DNA of 64,000 nucleotides, from the NCBI GenBank assembly GCA_015179125.1, contig WHVA01000443.1:1-64000 (forward strand). Reading direction: 5' to 3'. The notes under the pieces are model-generated. The model worked only from the letters and a program-made list of their open reading frames with translations, did no database searches and had not been told where the DNA came from. The position numbers and the translations under genes were made by a program. This document shows positions 17,788 through 28,089 of this stretch, in pieces. This DNA is from Gautieria morchelliformis (taxonomy: Eukaryota > Basidiomycota > Agaricomycetes > Gomphales > Gomphaceae). The stretch's first letter is position 1. Each line of letters starts with the position of its first letter.

Positions 17788-18963
17788 ATGGATCCGGATG
17801 ATCGTCTTTGGAATATGGAGGAGGAATTGACGCGGAACCGGATGAAGACCGACGCGATTGAAACAGCCTTACAAGCGATTTTGGCTAAGTTAGATATTCC
17901 ACAAAGTGGTGGAAATGAAATGCTGGATGATCCGGATTTCGGAAAAGCAGAAGCAGCGGAAGAGAGGATGTCCGCGAAGTTAGCAAAGGTCAAACCCACA
18001 ACTCCAGCGGACTTTGACGGAGATCGGGAGAAGGGACGCGCATTCTTCAACACATGCAGCATCTACTTTGCAATTGTCGGAGACCTCTTTCCAAACGACC
18101 AGGCTCGGATCCACTGGGCATTGTCCTTTTTCAAGTTGGACCGCGCAGCCCATTTTGCAAACAAGGTGATCCGACATGAAGCGAAGGGCAAGGGGAACTA
18201 CTTCCAGGACTGGGACGCCTTTGAGAAAACATTTTCCGACCAGTTCTGCCCGAAAAACGAGCAGCTCACAGCCCTTACGAAGCTCGAGGGGACAAGCTGG
18301 TACCAGGCCAAGGATCCGGTCAATGAATACATCGATCGGTTCCAGGAGCTCATTGACCTTGCGGAGTATGATGACGACAAGACGATCGTCATCAAATTCC
18401 GACGAGGACTTGATCCGACACTCCAGAACCAAGTCGTGCTGCTTGGGGATGGAGCTCCGGATTTTGATGACCCAGAAGGGTGGTACCAAGCTGCGCAGAG
18501 GGTGTCCCGGAACAGGGAAGCAAATGAGGCCTTTGTGGAGACAAGCCGGAGCATGACACGCAGTTCCACTTGTCCTACTCCACCTATGCCAAAACTCGGA
18601 AGTGCATTCACTCCCACACGGAAAATATTTCCGACAGTTGCTCCGCCGGCTCCTATTAGGAACCATAGCCCTCCTCCTTCGAAGAGTGGCCCTGCCCCGA
18701 TGGATGTTGACCGCATGCGCGGAACAGGCCACGGAACTATCACCTGCTTCCGATGCCGACAACCAGGTCACTATGCTCACGAGTGCCCCCAAGCCTTTGA
18801 CATGCGGCTTATGACCACGGAGGAGAAACTCGAGCTCCTTCCAGAGTTCCTCGCACTCGCTGACATAAGCGGAGTGCCCACTGTGGAAGTAATTTCCAAA
18901 AATGCGGAACATGGTGCATCGGGAGCGGAAGATGCGTCGGATTTTGTGACACGCAGCGGGTGA
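17788..18963 (+). CDS. gag: Gy-C Gag
   Basis: The first ATG of a frame open from the LTR end is at 17788, giving about 391 residues. A short coiled coil (M-E-E-E-L-T-R-N) precedes a capsid domain of the Ty3 type, and a CCHC zinc knuckle (C-F-R-C-R-Q-P-G-H-Y-A-H-E-C) begins at residue 320. The frame is intact and ends TGA 18961-18963. Pol is in the -1 frame and overlaps the end, but unlike Gy-B no standard slippery heptamer is seen at the junction. Gag assembles particles and binds element RNA. Confidence 0.9.
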   Translation: MDPDDRLWNMEEELTRNRMKTDAIETALQAILAKLDIPQSGGNEMLDDPDFGKAEAAEERMSAKLAKVKPTTPADFDGDREKGRAFFNTCSIYFAIVGDLFPNDQARIHWALSFFKLDRAAHFANKVIRHEAKGKGNYFQDWDAFEKTFSDQFCPKNEQLTALTKLEGTSWYQAKDPVNEYIDRFQELIDLAEYDDDKTIVIKFRRGLDPTLQNQVVLLGDGAPDFDDPEGWYQAAQRVSRNREANEAFVETSRSMTRSSTCPTPPMPKLGSAFTPTRKIFPTVAPPAPIRNHSPPPSKSGPAPMDVDRMRGTGHGTITCFRCRQPGHYAHECPQAFDMRLMTTEEKLELLPEFLALADISGVPTVEVISKNAEHGASGAEDASDFVTRSG

Positions 18964-19724
18964 GATGTGTGCCCCTGCTGCCTGTACATAACTGGTTTGC
19001 CTGTCTTGAAGTAGAGAATGAAAAGCCCCCGCTCCCCTCACTTCGTACAGACCCACCGGATAAAGTCACACAAAAACTGAATCCGACACCCCATCCATCC
19101 CACGTCCGCCCTTGGGAGAGACGCCTCCCGAAGCGCTATGTTGTTGCTTCCACCCCTGGCCCCAAGTCACTAGTCATTAAGGTGGAGATCCAGACAACAG
19201 ATACTGCGGAAGTCAAATCCGGACCAGCCCTTGTCGATTGCGGGGCCACTGGTCAGTTTATAGACCGGGACTATGTGGAACGGAACCGACTGACCACGCG
19301 GAAGTTGCAACGCACAATCCCAGTGTTCAATGTGGATGGAAGCCCCAATGAGGCAGGGTCCATCACGGAGATAGTAGACACAATTCTCCGCTATGATGGG
19401 CACACAGAACGCACTTCCTTCGCAGTCACCAGCCTGGGGAAGCAAGACATCATCCTCGGATTTACCTGGCTCCAGGAGCACAACCCGGAGATCAATTGGC
19501 AGACTCGGAAGGTGCTGATGAGTCGGTGCCCAGCCAAGTGTCACATGTGCCGGTCGGAAATGCGGAAGGAGCACCAGGAGCAGCGGAAGACCGAACGGCT
19601 CATACAGACATGTCGTTCTGGCCCCCATCCACTGCTTGCAGAAGAAGACTCGGAAGCGGAATTTGAACCGGATCCCACTTCCAATTCCGATTCCGATTCC
19701 GATTCTGACTCAGATGTCATCTGA
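18960..19724 (+). CDS. Gy-C protease part of Pol
   Basis: The frame contains a pepsin-like retroviral protease with the active-site variant D-C-G-A-T-G followed by the flap and the I-I-L-G-F-T-W motif; relatives have D-S-G. A Ser/Asp-repeat tail (S-N-S-D-S-D-S-D) is encoded by TTCCGA-like hexamers similar to those in the LTR. It ends at TGA 19722-19724; the frame stays open beyond into reverse transcriptase, and CGA (Arg) would be expected, so the stop is probably a CpG deamination. Confidence 0.8.
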   Translation: MRCVPLLPVHNWFACLEVENEKPPLPSLRTDPPDKVTQKLNPTPHPSHVRPWERRLPKRYVVASTPGPKSLVIKVEIQTTDTAEVKSGPALVDCGATGQFIDRDYVERNRLTTRKLQRTIPVFNVDGSPNEAGSITEIVDTILRYDGHTERTSFAVTSLGKQDIILGFTWLQEHNPEINWQTRKVLMSRCPAKCHMCRSEMRKEHQEQRKTERLIQTCRSGPHPLLAEEDSEAEFEPDPTSNSDSDSDSDSDVI

Positions 19725-21200
19725 CTCAGCCCGGAAGAGACTCTGGCGGAGGGGGAGCGCTTGCTGTACGTAAACCTTCCACCGGAAGCGGAACACATCC
19801 GCGCCACCGGAAATATTTCGCAACGCCTTGCTGAAGCCTCCAAGAGGCATGATAGAGTGGAGGTGGAAATTCCGGAGTACCTGCAGGAGTTCGAGGATGT
19901 CTTTGCCAAGGAGTCGTTTGATGCCCTGCCTCCACGAAAGCTGTGGGACCATGCCATCGAGTTGGAGCCCAGGTCAAAGCCCACCAACTGCAAGGTCTAC
20001 CTGCTGTCACCCAAGGAGCAGGTAGAGCTCGATGCATTCCTTGCGGAGAACCTCCGTACAGGGAGGATCCGCCCCTCCAAGTCACCCATGGCATCTCCAG
20101 TGTTCTTCATCAAGAAGAAGGACGGCTCGCTCAGGCTTGTGCAGGACTACTGGGCCTTGAATGTGATCACGATCAAGAACCGATACCCCATTCCACTCAT
20201 TTGCGAACTAATCACACAACTCCGCAGGGCGAGGTACTTCACTAAGCTGGATGTCCGCTGGGGCTTCAATAATGTTCGGATCTGGGAGGGAGACGAGTGG
20301 AAGGCCGCATTCCGCACCAACCGAGGACTCTTTGAGCCACAGGTCATGTTCTTTGGCCTCACCAACAGTCCCGCCACATTCCAGACAATGATGAATGACA
20401 TTTTCCGTGACATGATAGCAGAAGGGGTTGTCTGCGTCTACCTCAATGACATCCTCATCTTCACAAAAACAATGTCGGAACATCGGGAAGTTGTGCGGAG
20501 AGTGCTGGAACGGCTCTGGGAATACAACCTGTGTCTCAAGCCGGAAAAGTGCGAATTTGAGCGGACGTGGATAGAGTATCTTGGGGTGATTGTGTTGGAG
20601 GGAAAGGTGGAAATGGACCCAGTCAAAGTTTCCGGTGTATCGGATTGGCCTGTGCCGCGGACCAAGAAGGAGGTCCAGTCCTTCATTGGGTTTGTCAATT
20701 TCTACCAGCGGTTCATCAAGGACTTCTCCTGCCATGCCCGTGCGCTCTTCGACCTCACCAAGAAGGAGGTTGGGTGGTGGTGGGGAGAGCCAGAACAGGC
20801 CTCCTTTGACAAACTCAAGGAGCTGATCACTTCTGCCCCGGTCCTTTCCCGACGACTCTCGCCCTTATCGAGTCGAGGCGGATTCTTCCGACACAGCTAC
20901 CGGAGCGGTCTTGTCGCAACAGTCATCGCTTTTCTTTTTTTTGGTGGGGGGTGGCATCCGATTGCCTTTTTCTCTAAAAGCCTTAGCCCGGTCGAGCGGA
21001 ACTATGAGATCCACGACAAGGAGATGCTGGCAATCATCCAAGCGCTGGAGGAGTGGCGACACTTCCTCAAGGGTGCTCTATGCCCGTTTGAGATCTGGAC
21101 AGACCACAAGAACCTCGAGTATTTCCACACATCTAAGAAGTTGAACCGACGACAAGCACGGTGGTCCCTACACCTGTCCCAGTTCGACTTCATGCTCCAG
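19725..21200 (+). pseudogene. Gy-C reverse transcriptase and RNase H, inactivated
   Basis: Reverse transcriptase motifs are well preserved, but the catalytic box reads Y-L-N-D (codons around 20448-20459) in place of Y-L-D-D. The first metal-binding Asp is lost by a G-to-A change in a CpG. Around 20850-20960 the RNase H start is read out of frame and passes through T8 and G6 runs before returning to frame at W-H-P-I-A-F-F-S-K. RNase H continues to about 21195, where sequence linking it to integrase is deleted. The enzyme is dead. Confidence 0.85.
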
Positions 21201-21915
21201 AAGTGGAGACAACGTGGATATGACACTGCTCCGCCCAAGTCTCTTTGCAATCCGTGCCCTAGAGGGAGTGACTGCAGTTGGGGCGGAAGCGGAAATGCTC
21301 CGGGACATCCGGAGGCAGTACCGGAATGGAGAGAAGGAGGAGTCGGTGGTGAAGGTGGTGGAGGAACTTTGGAGAGGGCACTCACGGTCTGTACGAGCAG
21401 CGGAATGGTCGGAACGTGATGGACTGCTCCACTTCAGAGGCAAGGTCTATGTTCCAGGTGGGGCGGACCTCCGCCGCCGCATCATGTCCCAGCACCATGA
21501 CACACGGGTCGCTGGGCATGCTGGCAGGTGGAAGATGCTGGAGTTAGTGGCTCGGAATTACTGGTGGCCTCAGATGTCCCGCTACATTGTATAGCACGTG
21601 AAGACATGTGACCTTTGTCTCCGAACCAAAGCGCAACGACATCCGCCTGTCAGAGAACTTGTTCCGCTCCCGATTCCCGAATCCCGCTGGGACACCATCA
21701 GTGTTGACTTCATCGTTGAGCTCCCAGAGTCTCATGGCTACGACGCAATCATGAACGTCGTGGATTCGGTGAGCAAGGTGTCCCACTTCATTCCGACGCA
21801 CACTACGATCACAGCCCTCGGAGCGGCCCACCTGTTCCTTGCACATGTCTGGAAGTTGCATGGGCTCCCGAACAAGTTGTTTCCGACCGAGGTCCGCAGT
21901 TCGTCGCGGAACTGA
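21201..21915 (+). pseudogene. Gy-C integrase, N-terminal zinc domain and first core Asp
   Basis: Frame 21214-21594 carries the H-H-D-T-R-V-A-G-H part of the zinc domain and ends at TAG 21592-21594 (CAG expected). The same frame continues with C-D-L-C, the zinc cysteines, and S-V-D-F-I-V-E-L-P, the first catalytic Asp. A frameshift near 21880 removes the second Asp from this frame; it reads S-D-R-G in the next frame. Confidence 0.8.
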
Positions 21916-23102
21916 CTCGGGAGCTCTACTGCCTGCTCGGCATAAAGCTGGCTACCACCACAGCGTACCATCCGCAGGGTGACGGACAGACGGAACGGGT
22001 CAATCAGGAGTTGGAGCAGTATCTCCGCCTCTTTGTCAATGAGAGGCAGGATGACTGGGATGAGTTCCTTCCACTGGGGGAATTCCAATACAACAACCAT
22101 GTCCATTCCGCCACACAACAGACTCCCTTCATGCTTGACTCCGGACGACACCCGTGGATGGGCTTCGAACCATGCCAGGCTGAGTCCCGACTCGAGACTG
22201 TCAATGAGTTCCGAGACCGCATGGACTCCACCCTTTCGGAAGCCAAGTCGGCCCTTGCGAAGGCCAAGGACGACATGGCAAGGTACTACAACCAACGCCG
22301 GGTTCCTGCCCTGGAGTACCAAGTTGGAGACAAGGTGAATCTAGATGCAAGTGACATCCGCACCACACGCCCTTCGCAGAAGCTTGCCCACCGCTACCTT
22401 GGGCCCTTCACAGTGATGCAGAGGGTTGGACAGAATGCATACCGCCTCCGACTTCCAATGTCCATGTCCCGCCTCCACCCCGTCTTCGAGGTGGTGAAGT
22501 TACTCCCTACACTTGAGGACCCAATTCCAGGTCGGAAGGCTCGTCCGCCACCTCCACCGGAAATTGTAGATGGGGAAGAGCACTACGTGGTGGAACAGAT
22601 CCTGGACAGCCGGTTTGTGCGAGGGCGACTCCAATTCCTTGTAAAATGGGAAGGGTATGGGTATGAGGAGAATTCGTGGGTCTCGGAGCAAGATGTTTCC
22701 GCTCCAGACAAACTCCATGAGTTCTATAGGACACACCCCGGTGCCCCTCGCCGAATCCGCTCGGTGCCATTTCAATCCCTCGTGTCCCGTGCTTCGAGGA
22801 TGCAGCATGCTAGAGGGGGGGTGATGTCAGGGGACACCCTGTTTTCCATTTCCAGTTCCGACACCACACCCAGTTCCGACTCCATTTCCGACTCCACTTC
22901 CAATTCCGATTCCATCTCCGCCTCCGCTTTCGGAAATGATTCCGCTTCTGGGAGAGCTTCCACCAGTTCTGTTCGCCTTTCCAGTTCCACTCCAATTTCC
23001 GACTTCCACTCTCGGAACAGTGTCGGAAATCAAGCGACTCGCGTAATAGGTGGCATCAAGGGTCGAGCAAGGGTCAGGGAGGTGAGGAGGATGCAGGGTT
23101 GA
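21890..23102 (+). CDS. Gy-C integrase C-terminal half, chromodomain and Ser-rich LTR-coded tail
   Basis: After the frameshift the sequence reads the rest of the core (A-Y-H-P-Q-G-D-G-Q-T-E-R-V-N-Q-E with the catalytic Glu), the G-P-F-T-V module near 22400 and a chromodomain at 22570-22730 (Y-V-V-E-Q-I-L-D-S-R ... L-V-K-W-E-G-Y). There is no stop before the LTR: the frame crosses the polypurine tract and runs 93 codons into the 3' LTR, ending TGA at 23102 with a Ser/Asp-rich tail. The equivalent frame is open in the 5' LTR as well. Confidence 0.75.
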
Positions 23103-23251
23103 TGGCGGGTGCCAAGTGTTGTCCCTGGCTGCGCAGCATAGTATAATACGGGCTCGCTGACATTGGGGGTCCTTAGACTTTTCTCTTTGGATTTCCCCTT
23201 GTCAGTTGTGTGGTAGTGTGATCTCCACAACCAGCCAGGGTTTCCCTTACA
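22825..23251 (+). repeat. Gy-C 3' LTR
   Basis: This 427-bp LTR matches 17117-17600 but lacks about 57-60 bp between the two TTTGGATTTCCCCTTGTCAG units, leaving a single unit. That is the expected product of slippage or recombination between them. A 6-bp in-frame difference also exists near 22927. Confidence 0.95.
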
Positions 23252-24586
23252 CAAAGGGGGGTGAGTCAAGAAGATGATGGGGTCAGTGATGAACCATCAT
23301 GCTGGGTAAAGGGTGTCAATCGTGTTTTGATGGCATGCCTGCTGGTGAATAACATGAGTAGTGAACAAGCCTTTGGTGAGTTCGGCGAAGAGCAAATGAA
23401 GCGAACATAGAGGAGGAGTGGTCGAAGGGAAGGTCAAACTCAGGTGAACATGCAGGAGGTGCGGTGAAGGGGAAAGTGGGGATAGTGGGGCAAGGGAAAT
23501 AGATGGGTCATGACAGGGCTGCCGGTTGGTGTTGCCTTGGGCCACAGTGGCTGTGGAATTCCGTGCTAGCAGCTTGAGAGCCCATGTGTGGCGGCCCACT
23601 GCACTGGCCTCTTTTTGTTGCCAGTGTGCAGCCTTGAGCTCTAGGCTCTCTGTTGTGGCCTCAGAGTCGGGCTCCGAGATGACTTGTTATCTGATGACCT
23701 GTTGGACCATCTGTCATGACCTGTCTATTTATCTTACCCCACTGTCTCTATGTTCCCTCTCGTCACTCCCTAGCATCTTTTCCAGAGTTCGCCGCACCCA
23801 CCGACAACTCCCCCTCTACGTCCACTCTACCCGCTGTTCGCCCCATTCTCCGAACCGCTATTCGCTGCTCGCACATTTCGCCAGCAGGCACGCCATCAAA
23901 TATGATCGATACCATTCACCCGGCATGATGGTTCATCATTAACCCCATCATCTTCTTAATCCAACCCCATTGGGTGTTCATATGACCAAAGTGTGTTCGC
24001 AGGACATCCCTTCCATAGGTCGTGCGGGATCAACCCAGTAAACGAGGAGTCCATGCAGGGTAGCATGTATGCGGGTCCCAAGACATGGTTTTGTCCATAA
24101 GTGCCTTCGCCACCTTTATTCTCCGTCGTTTCATGTTTGCATTCTTCCCTCACTCTATTGTATGTTTATTCCATCTAGTTAGTATCATGACTGCGCACCC
24201 CTATCCGACCCTGACTCACGACGGCCTCTTTCCTATTCGCTAATACCTTGCAAGTATTCGATATAAGTAGTTTACATTCGCATGTATATTCTCCAGTTCA
24301 ATTATCATATGTCATCCATCTTGTGCAAACTTGACCTCGCTGTGATCATCGTCTTGAGCCTTCTCTTGGAGATTTCTATCTTCGACCAGTAGAGGACTTA
24401 GGCATCACTGGTGAGTTCTCATACTTCATCTTCGTTACCTTAGCCTTCAAACTATTTTCTGTGCTGTTGGCGAAGGGATTGTCGAGACTTAGACAGCCCT
24501 TCCGTGAGACCTTGCATGTTACATCGTCAAGTGCCACGGGCTATTTCGCTACAACTGTAGATAAGGTGAGCCACATTCGGGCATCC

Positions 24587-25147
24587 TGTAAGGACCCGGC
24601 CTTTGGCCGGCTACTTACCGGTAGAACCTTCTTCCGAGCCCGAGCCTTGTGATATTCATGCCCGAGTACATATGATACTTATCCGTGCCCGAGCCCGATC
24701 CCGAGCTTGAACTCATATCCGACCTTGATCCCATGCCCGTATCCCCTTAGTTACTGATTCCGCTCCATCACGCATCATTCGTATATTACCTCGCCCTGAC
24801 CTCGGTCTCCTGACCTCGCCCTGACCTCCACTAATCCGTTCGCCCCTGACTTGCACCTCGTCCGTATATAACCCCCTTGTATGCATTCCTACTCCTCAGT
24901 CTGAAAATCAACTATCGTGTCCCTTCGATCCCTAGCTAGTTTCTACGCCTCGCCTCTTAAGCCAGAACCTCGCCTCTTATTCGTTTACCTCCGAAATTGG
25001 GACTCGTGCGTAGGGTCGGCGCAGCACATAAGCTGAAGCCAAGTCCCTCTCCGACTTCCCCATCCAAAACTCGCCCCGTAACCTCGGACCTTGCCTCGGG
25101 TTTCGTTCCCGACCTCGGTCAACCTTACGACGGATCGTATCGTAACA
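24587..25147 (+). repeat. Gy-D 5' LTR
   Basis: 561 bp, TGTAAGGACC...CGTAACA. It contains a short CGGCC hairpin near the start, TATATAA at 24865-24871 and the presumed transcript start at 24897. Confidence 0.97.
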
Positions 25148-25161
25148 GTATTTTCAGACTG
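24865..25161 (+). promoter_or_regulatory. Gy-D core promoter and self-priming site
   Basis: TATATAA (24865-24871) lies 32 bp upstream of CAGTCTGAAAAT (24897-24908). These 12 bases are exactly complementary to ATTTTCAGACTG at 25150-25161, which starts 2 nt after the 5' LTR end. This is the longest of the three self-primer matches in the window. Confidence 0.8.
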
Positions 25162-25190
25162 CTTACACCCTACGTAGCCTTTTTTTCACG

Positions 25191-26423
25191 ATGTCCATGA
25201 TAACTCGTTCTCGCACCCTTCGGGGTATCTCAGAACAGCGACGTTTCTCGGAAGCCCCCGATGATTCACCCCCGTCCCCGGGGATACCCCTCGCAGACCC
25301 CGCCGAGCCTAGTAACAAAGGCAAAGGTAGGGCTAACCTCGGTGACCCTCCAGGTGATCCAGGTGATGGCTCTAGAAGTTCTGACAACGATCGGGACCTC
25401 CCCAACCTTCCGCCCGAGGACCTCGGTGACCTCGAGGACAACGAGCTTATGCGTCGAGTGTTCATCAAACTCGCGAAACCTCGCGAATCCGAAGCACGAG
25501 CCAAGGTCAAGGAACCGGATAGTTATGACGGTACTGACCAAGCCAAGCTTCGCACTTTCTTCCTTCAATGTGTACTCAACTTCAGAGATCGCCCCACCGC
25601 GTTCAAGACTGGGGCCTCAAAGGTGCAGTATGCTATTTCTTACCTGTCCGGCTCGGCTCTGCAATATTTCGAGCCGGCGATCCTCGGCGAAGTCCAACCC
25701 GAGCCAGATTGGCTCGAGGACTGGGACAGCTTCAAGGCCGAGCTCGAGCTTAACTTCGGCCCATACGACAACGCGGCCCAAGCCGAGATTGACCTCGAGA
25801 AGATCGTTATGAAAGAGCACCACAAGGCCGCGCGATTCTTTATCGATTTCGCCCGAGCTTCGACTCGGACTCAGTGGAACGACGCGGCCCTCCGACACTT
25901 TGCCTACAAGGGCTTGGCCAAACGGATCAAGGACGACTTACTTCACTTCCCTCGATTCCGCAGCCTCGCCGAGCTTAGGAACTTCGCGCTGGAATGCGAT
26001 AGCCGTTACTGGGAGCGAAAGGAATACGACGCCATGATCAATGGTCGTAGCTCCCAGCCTGCACGCACCACTAATCAGTCCAGTAGCAATGCCACTAACA
26101 ACCACCAGTCTTCCAGTGGTTCCAATAACAATAAGAACCGCAACAAGACTAACAACAGCGGCAAGGGTTCCAACGACAACAACTCTTCGAACAACAAGAG
26201 CCAGCCCAACATTTCGAGCAAACTCGGAAAGGATGGCAAACTGCTTCCCGAGGAGCGCCAACGCCGGGTCGACCAAGGACTTTGTCTGCTTTGCGGCACC
26301 AAAGGTCACGTCGTCAAGGACTGCCCGAAGAACAAGTCTACCAATAGTAGCGGTTCTAAAGGTCGGGCAACGAAGACCCCTAACGAGGGGACTTCAGCCT
26401 CCATTACGGAGGTGAAAAAATAG
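25191..26423 (+). CDS. gag: Gy-D Gag
   Basis: The 410-codon ORF starts at ATG 25191, 44 nt after the LTR. A Pro/Gly/Asp-rich N-terminus is followed by a capsid domain (about residues 100-275), an Asn/Ser-rich low-complexity linker and a CCHC zinc knuckle (C-L-L-C-G-T-K-G-H-V-V-K-D-C, from residue 365). It ends TAG 26421-26423 directly after two Lys AAA codons. The -1 frame is open from there into the protease, so slippage on A6 is a plausible way to make Gag-Pol, though the heptamer is not canonical. Confidence 0.9.
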   Translation: MSMITRSRTLRGISEQRRFSEAPDDSPPSPGIPLADPAEPSNKGKGRANLGDPPGDPGDGSRSSDNDRDLPNLPPEDLGDLEDNELMRRVFIKLAKPRESEARAKVKEPDSYDGTDQAKLRTFFLQCVLNFRDRPTAFKTGASKVQYAISYLSGSALQYFEPAILGEVQPEPDWLEDWDSFKAELELNFGPYDNAAQAEIDLEKIVMKEHHKAARFFIDFARASTRTQWNDAALRHFAYKGLAKRIKDDLLHFPRFRSLAELRNFALECDSRYWERKEYDAMINGRSSQPARTTNQSSSNATNNHQSSSGSNNNKNRNKTNNSGKGSNDNNSSNNKSQPNISSKLGKDGKLLPEERQRRVDQGLCLLCGTKGHVVKDCPKNKSTNSSGSKGRATKTPNEGTSASITEVKK

Positions 26424-27331
26424 GTAGCAACCTCGGAACCACACGATCCGAGGATTGCGGTAACCTCACCCGTGTGCTCAGACTCAGCGCCGCTTCTCAT
26501 TCATTGTCCAAAGATTCCCTTAATGTAGATCTAACCTCGCCTTCGCTGCCCAACGTCGCTTTTGTTGCATTAGTTGACTGCGGGTCCTCAGACTGTTTTA
26601 TTGAATCCAGATTTGTCCAGAAGTACTCCATGCCTGCTTATCCTGTCTCTCCTATACCCTTGAAACTATTTGACGGTAGTACTAACACTACCATTACCCA
26701 AGCTCTAGACCTCTGCATTTGCTTTCCGACCGGCGAACAACAATGGGTTACCTTCTACGTAACCTCGCTCGACTCAAGTTGCTCGATGGTACTTGGCCAC
26801 AACTGGCTCACCCGCTACAATCCGTCGATTGACTGGGTATTGGGCAGTATTACTTTCAAGACCATCGACCTAACAACGACTCCAGCGACCCCGGCGACGT
26901 CAGCCCGCTCAGCTTCGGCTACGACTTCGACCTCGCCTACGGCATCTTCGCCCCCGCCTCCGACCTCGCTTCCGAAGTTGCAAGCACCCCTCGTTTCCCT
27001 AATCAATGCACCCGCTTTCATGCGCGCATCTAGATTGGAAGGGTCCGAAGTGTTTCAGCTCAATTTGGCTTCGCCTGAGCTCCTCGCCAGAGGGGCAACA
27101 TCGGGAGGAAGCTCTTCCGAGCTTCCTGAGAACGTTAAGAAACATGTTCCTGAAGTATATCACGAATTTGCAGATGTGTTCAGCAAAGCACGCGCTGACA
27201 CTCTAGCTCCCCACCGACCTCACGATATCAAAATCAACCTCGAAGAAGGGACCTCGCCACCTATCGGTCCCATCTACTCTCTCTCAGTTCCGAACTCAAA
27301 GCACTACGCGAGTTCATCGACGAGCATTTAA
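26417..27331 (+). CDS. Gy-D protease and start of reverse transcriptase
   Basis: In the -1 frame to gag. The protease site reads D-C-G-S-S-D-C-F, a variant of D-S/T-G, followed by the M-V-L-G-H-N-W-L motif. A Thr/Ala/Pro-rich linker leads to the reverse transcriptase N-terminus (H-E-F-A-D-V-F). Frame is lost near 27285-27295, where one C appears to be missing in a CC(C) run before the conserved E-L-K-A-L-R-E-F segment; the 27331 end is therefore an artefact of the shift. Confidence 0.85.
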   Translation, partial: KIGSNLGTTRSEDCGNLTRVLRLSAASHSLSKDSLNVDLTSPSLPNVAFVALVDCGSSDCFIESRFVQKYSMPAYPVSPIPLKLFDGSTNTTITQALDLCICFPTGEQQWVTFYVTSLDSSCSMVLGHNWLTRYNPSIDWVLGSITFKTIDLTTTPATPATSARSASATTSTSPTASSPPPPTSLPKLQAPLVSLINAPAFMRASRLEGSEVFQLNLASPELLARGATSGGSSSELPENVKKHVPEVYHEFADVFSKARADTLAPHRPHDIKINLEEGTSPPIGPIYSLSVPNSKHYASSSTSI

Positions 27332-28089
27332 ACATCGGTTTCATCCGACCTTCACGCTCGCCTCATGGTGCACCGGTATTGTTCGTTCGCAAAAAAGATG
27401 GCTCACTTCGGTTGTGTGTCGACTTCCGAGGTTTGAACAAAATCTCAAAAAAAGATCGGTATCCATTGCCATTGATTGCTGACTTACTTGATGCTCCAAA
27501 GAATGCTCGCATCTATACGAAAATTGACCTTCGTCACGCTTACCACCTCGTACGGGTGGCCGAGGGTGACGAATGGAAGACCGCCTTCAGGACTCGCTAT
27601 GGGTCGTTCGAATGGTTGGTCATGCCATTTGGTCTCACTAATGGCCCTGCTGCCTTCCAGAGATTCATGAACGAGGTGTTCGCCGACCTTTTGGACGTTT
27701 GTGTGGTGGTATACTTGGATGACATTCTAATCTACTCCAGTGACCCCTCCAAACATGTTGAACATGTCAAGGAAGTCTTGCGACGACTACGACTCAACAA
27801 CCTCTTCGCCAAAGAAGACAAATGCGAGTTCCATCGCGACTCGGTTGAATTCCTCGGCTACATACTCTCTCCCGAGGGCCTCACTATGGCAGATGACAAA
27901 GTAAAGGTCATTCAAGACTGGCCTGAACCTCGCAAAGTTCGCGACATCCAATCCTTCCTCGGCTTCGCCAACTTCTACCGACGTTTCATTCACAACTACT
28001 CCGACATCACCATTCCTCTCACCCGACTTACCCGCAAGGGTACCCCTTGGAATTTTTCCGAGGATTGTCGAGGGCTTTCAACCTGTTGA
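27290..28089 (+). pseudogene. Gy-D reverse transcriptase
   Basis: Contains [24 protein letters not shown] and the catalytic Y-L-D-D at 27712-27723, all intact. A second single-base loss near 28060-28070 moves the frame before A-F-N-L-L-K. Apart from the shifts, the protein looks functional. Confidence 0.85.

Larger units (their letters stand above)
17117..23251 (+). mobile_element. Gy-C: chromodomain Ty3/Gypsy element, full length but inactive
   Basis: LTRs at 17117-17600 and 22825-23251 (TGTCAGGG...CTTACA) and a CAAAG duplication at 17112-17116 and 23252-23256. Internally it carries gag, protease, reverse transcriptase, RNase H and integrase with chromodomain. Pol has an in-frame TGA (19722), a TAG (21592), frame changes near 20850, 21200 and 21880, and an Asn for the first catalytic Asp of reverse transcriptase. 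The LTRs differ at about ten bases plus one 57-60 bp deletion, so it is older than Gy-B and Gy-D. Confidence 0.95.
15732..23515 (-). mobile_element. Solo LTR X1 (about 1.03 kb), carrying the MITE and Gy-C
   Basis: Ends are TGTTGAGATT at 15732 and GGTCATGACA at 23515, flanked by GGGCT at 15727-15731 and 23516-23520. After removing the MITE (with one TA) and Gy-C (with one CAAAG), about 1029 bp remain. It is an inverted, diverged match of X2. There is no coding sequence. TG...CA ends and a 5-bp duplication indicate an LTR left by recombination of a full element, or a very small non-autonomous element. Confidence 0.8.

Noticed and set aside
23290-23960. A new palindromic element centred at 23.6 kb
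   Set aside because: The symmetry is explained by two independent solo LTRs (X1 and X2) with different target duplications.
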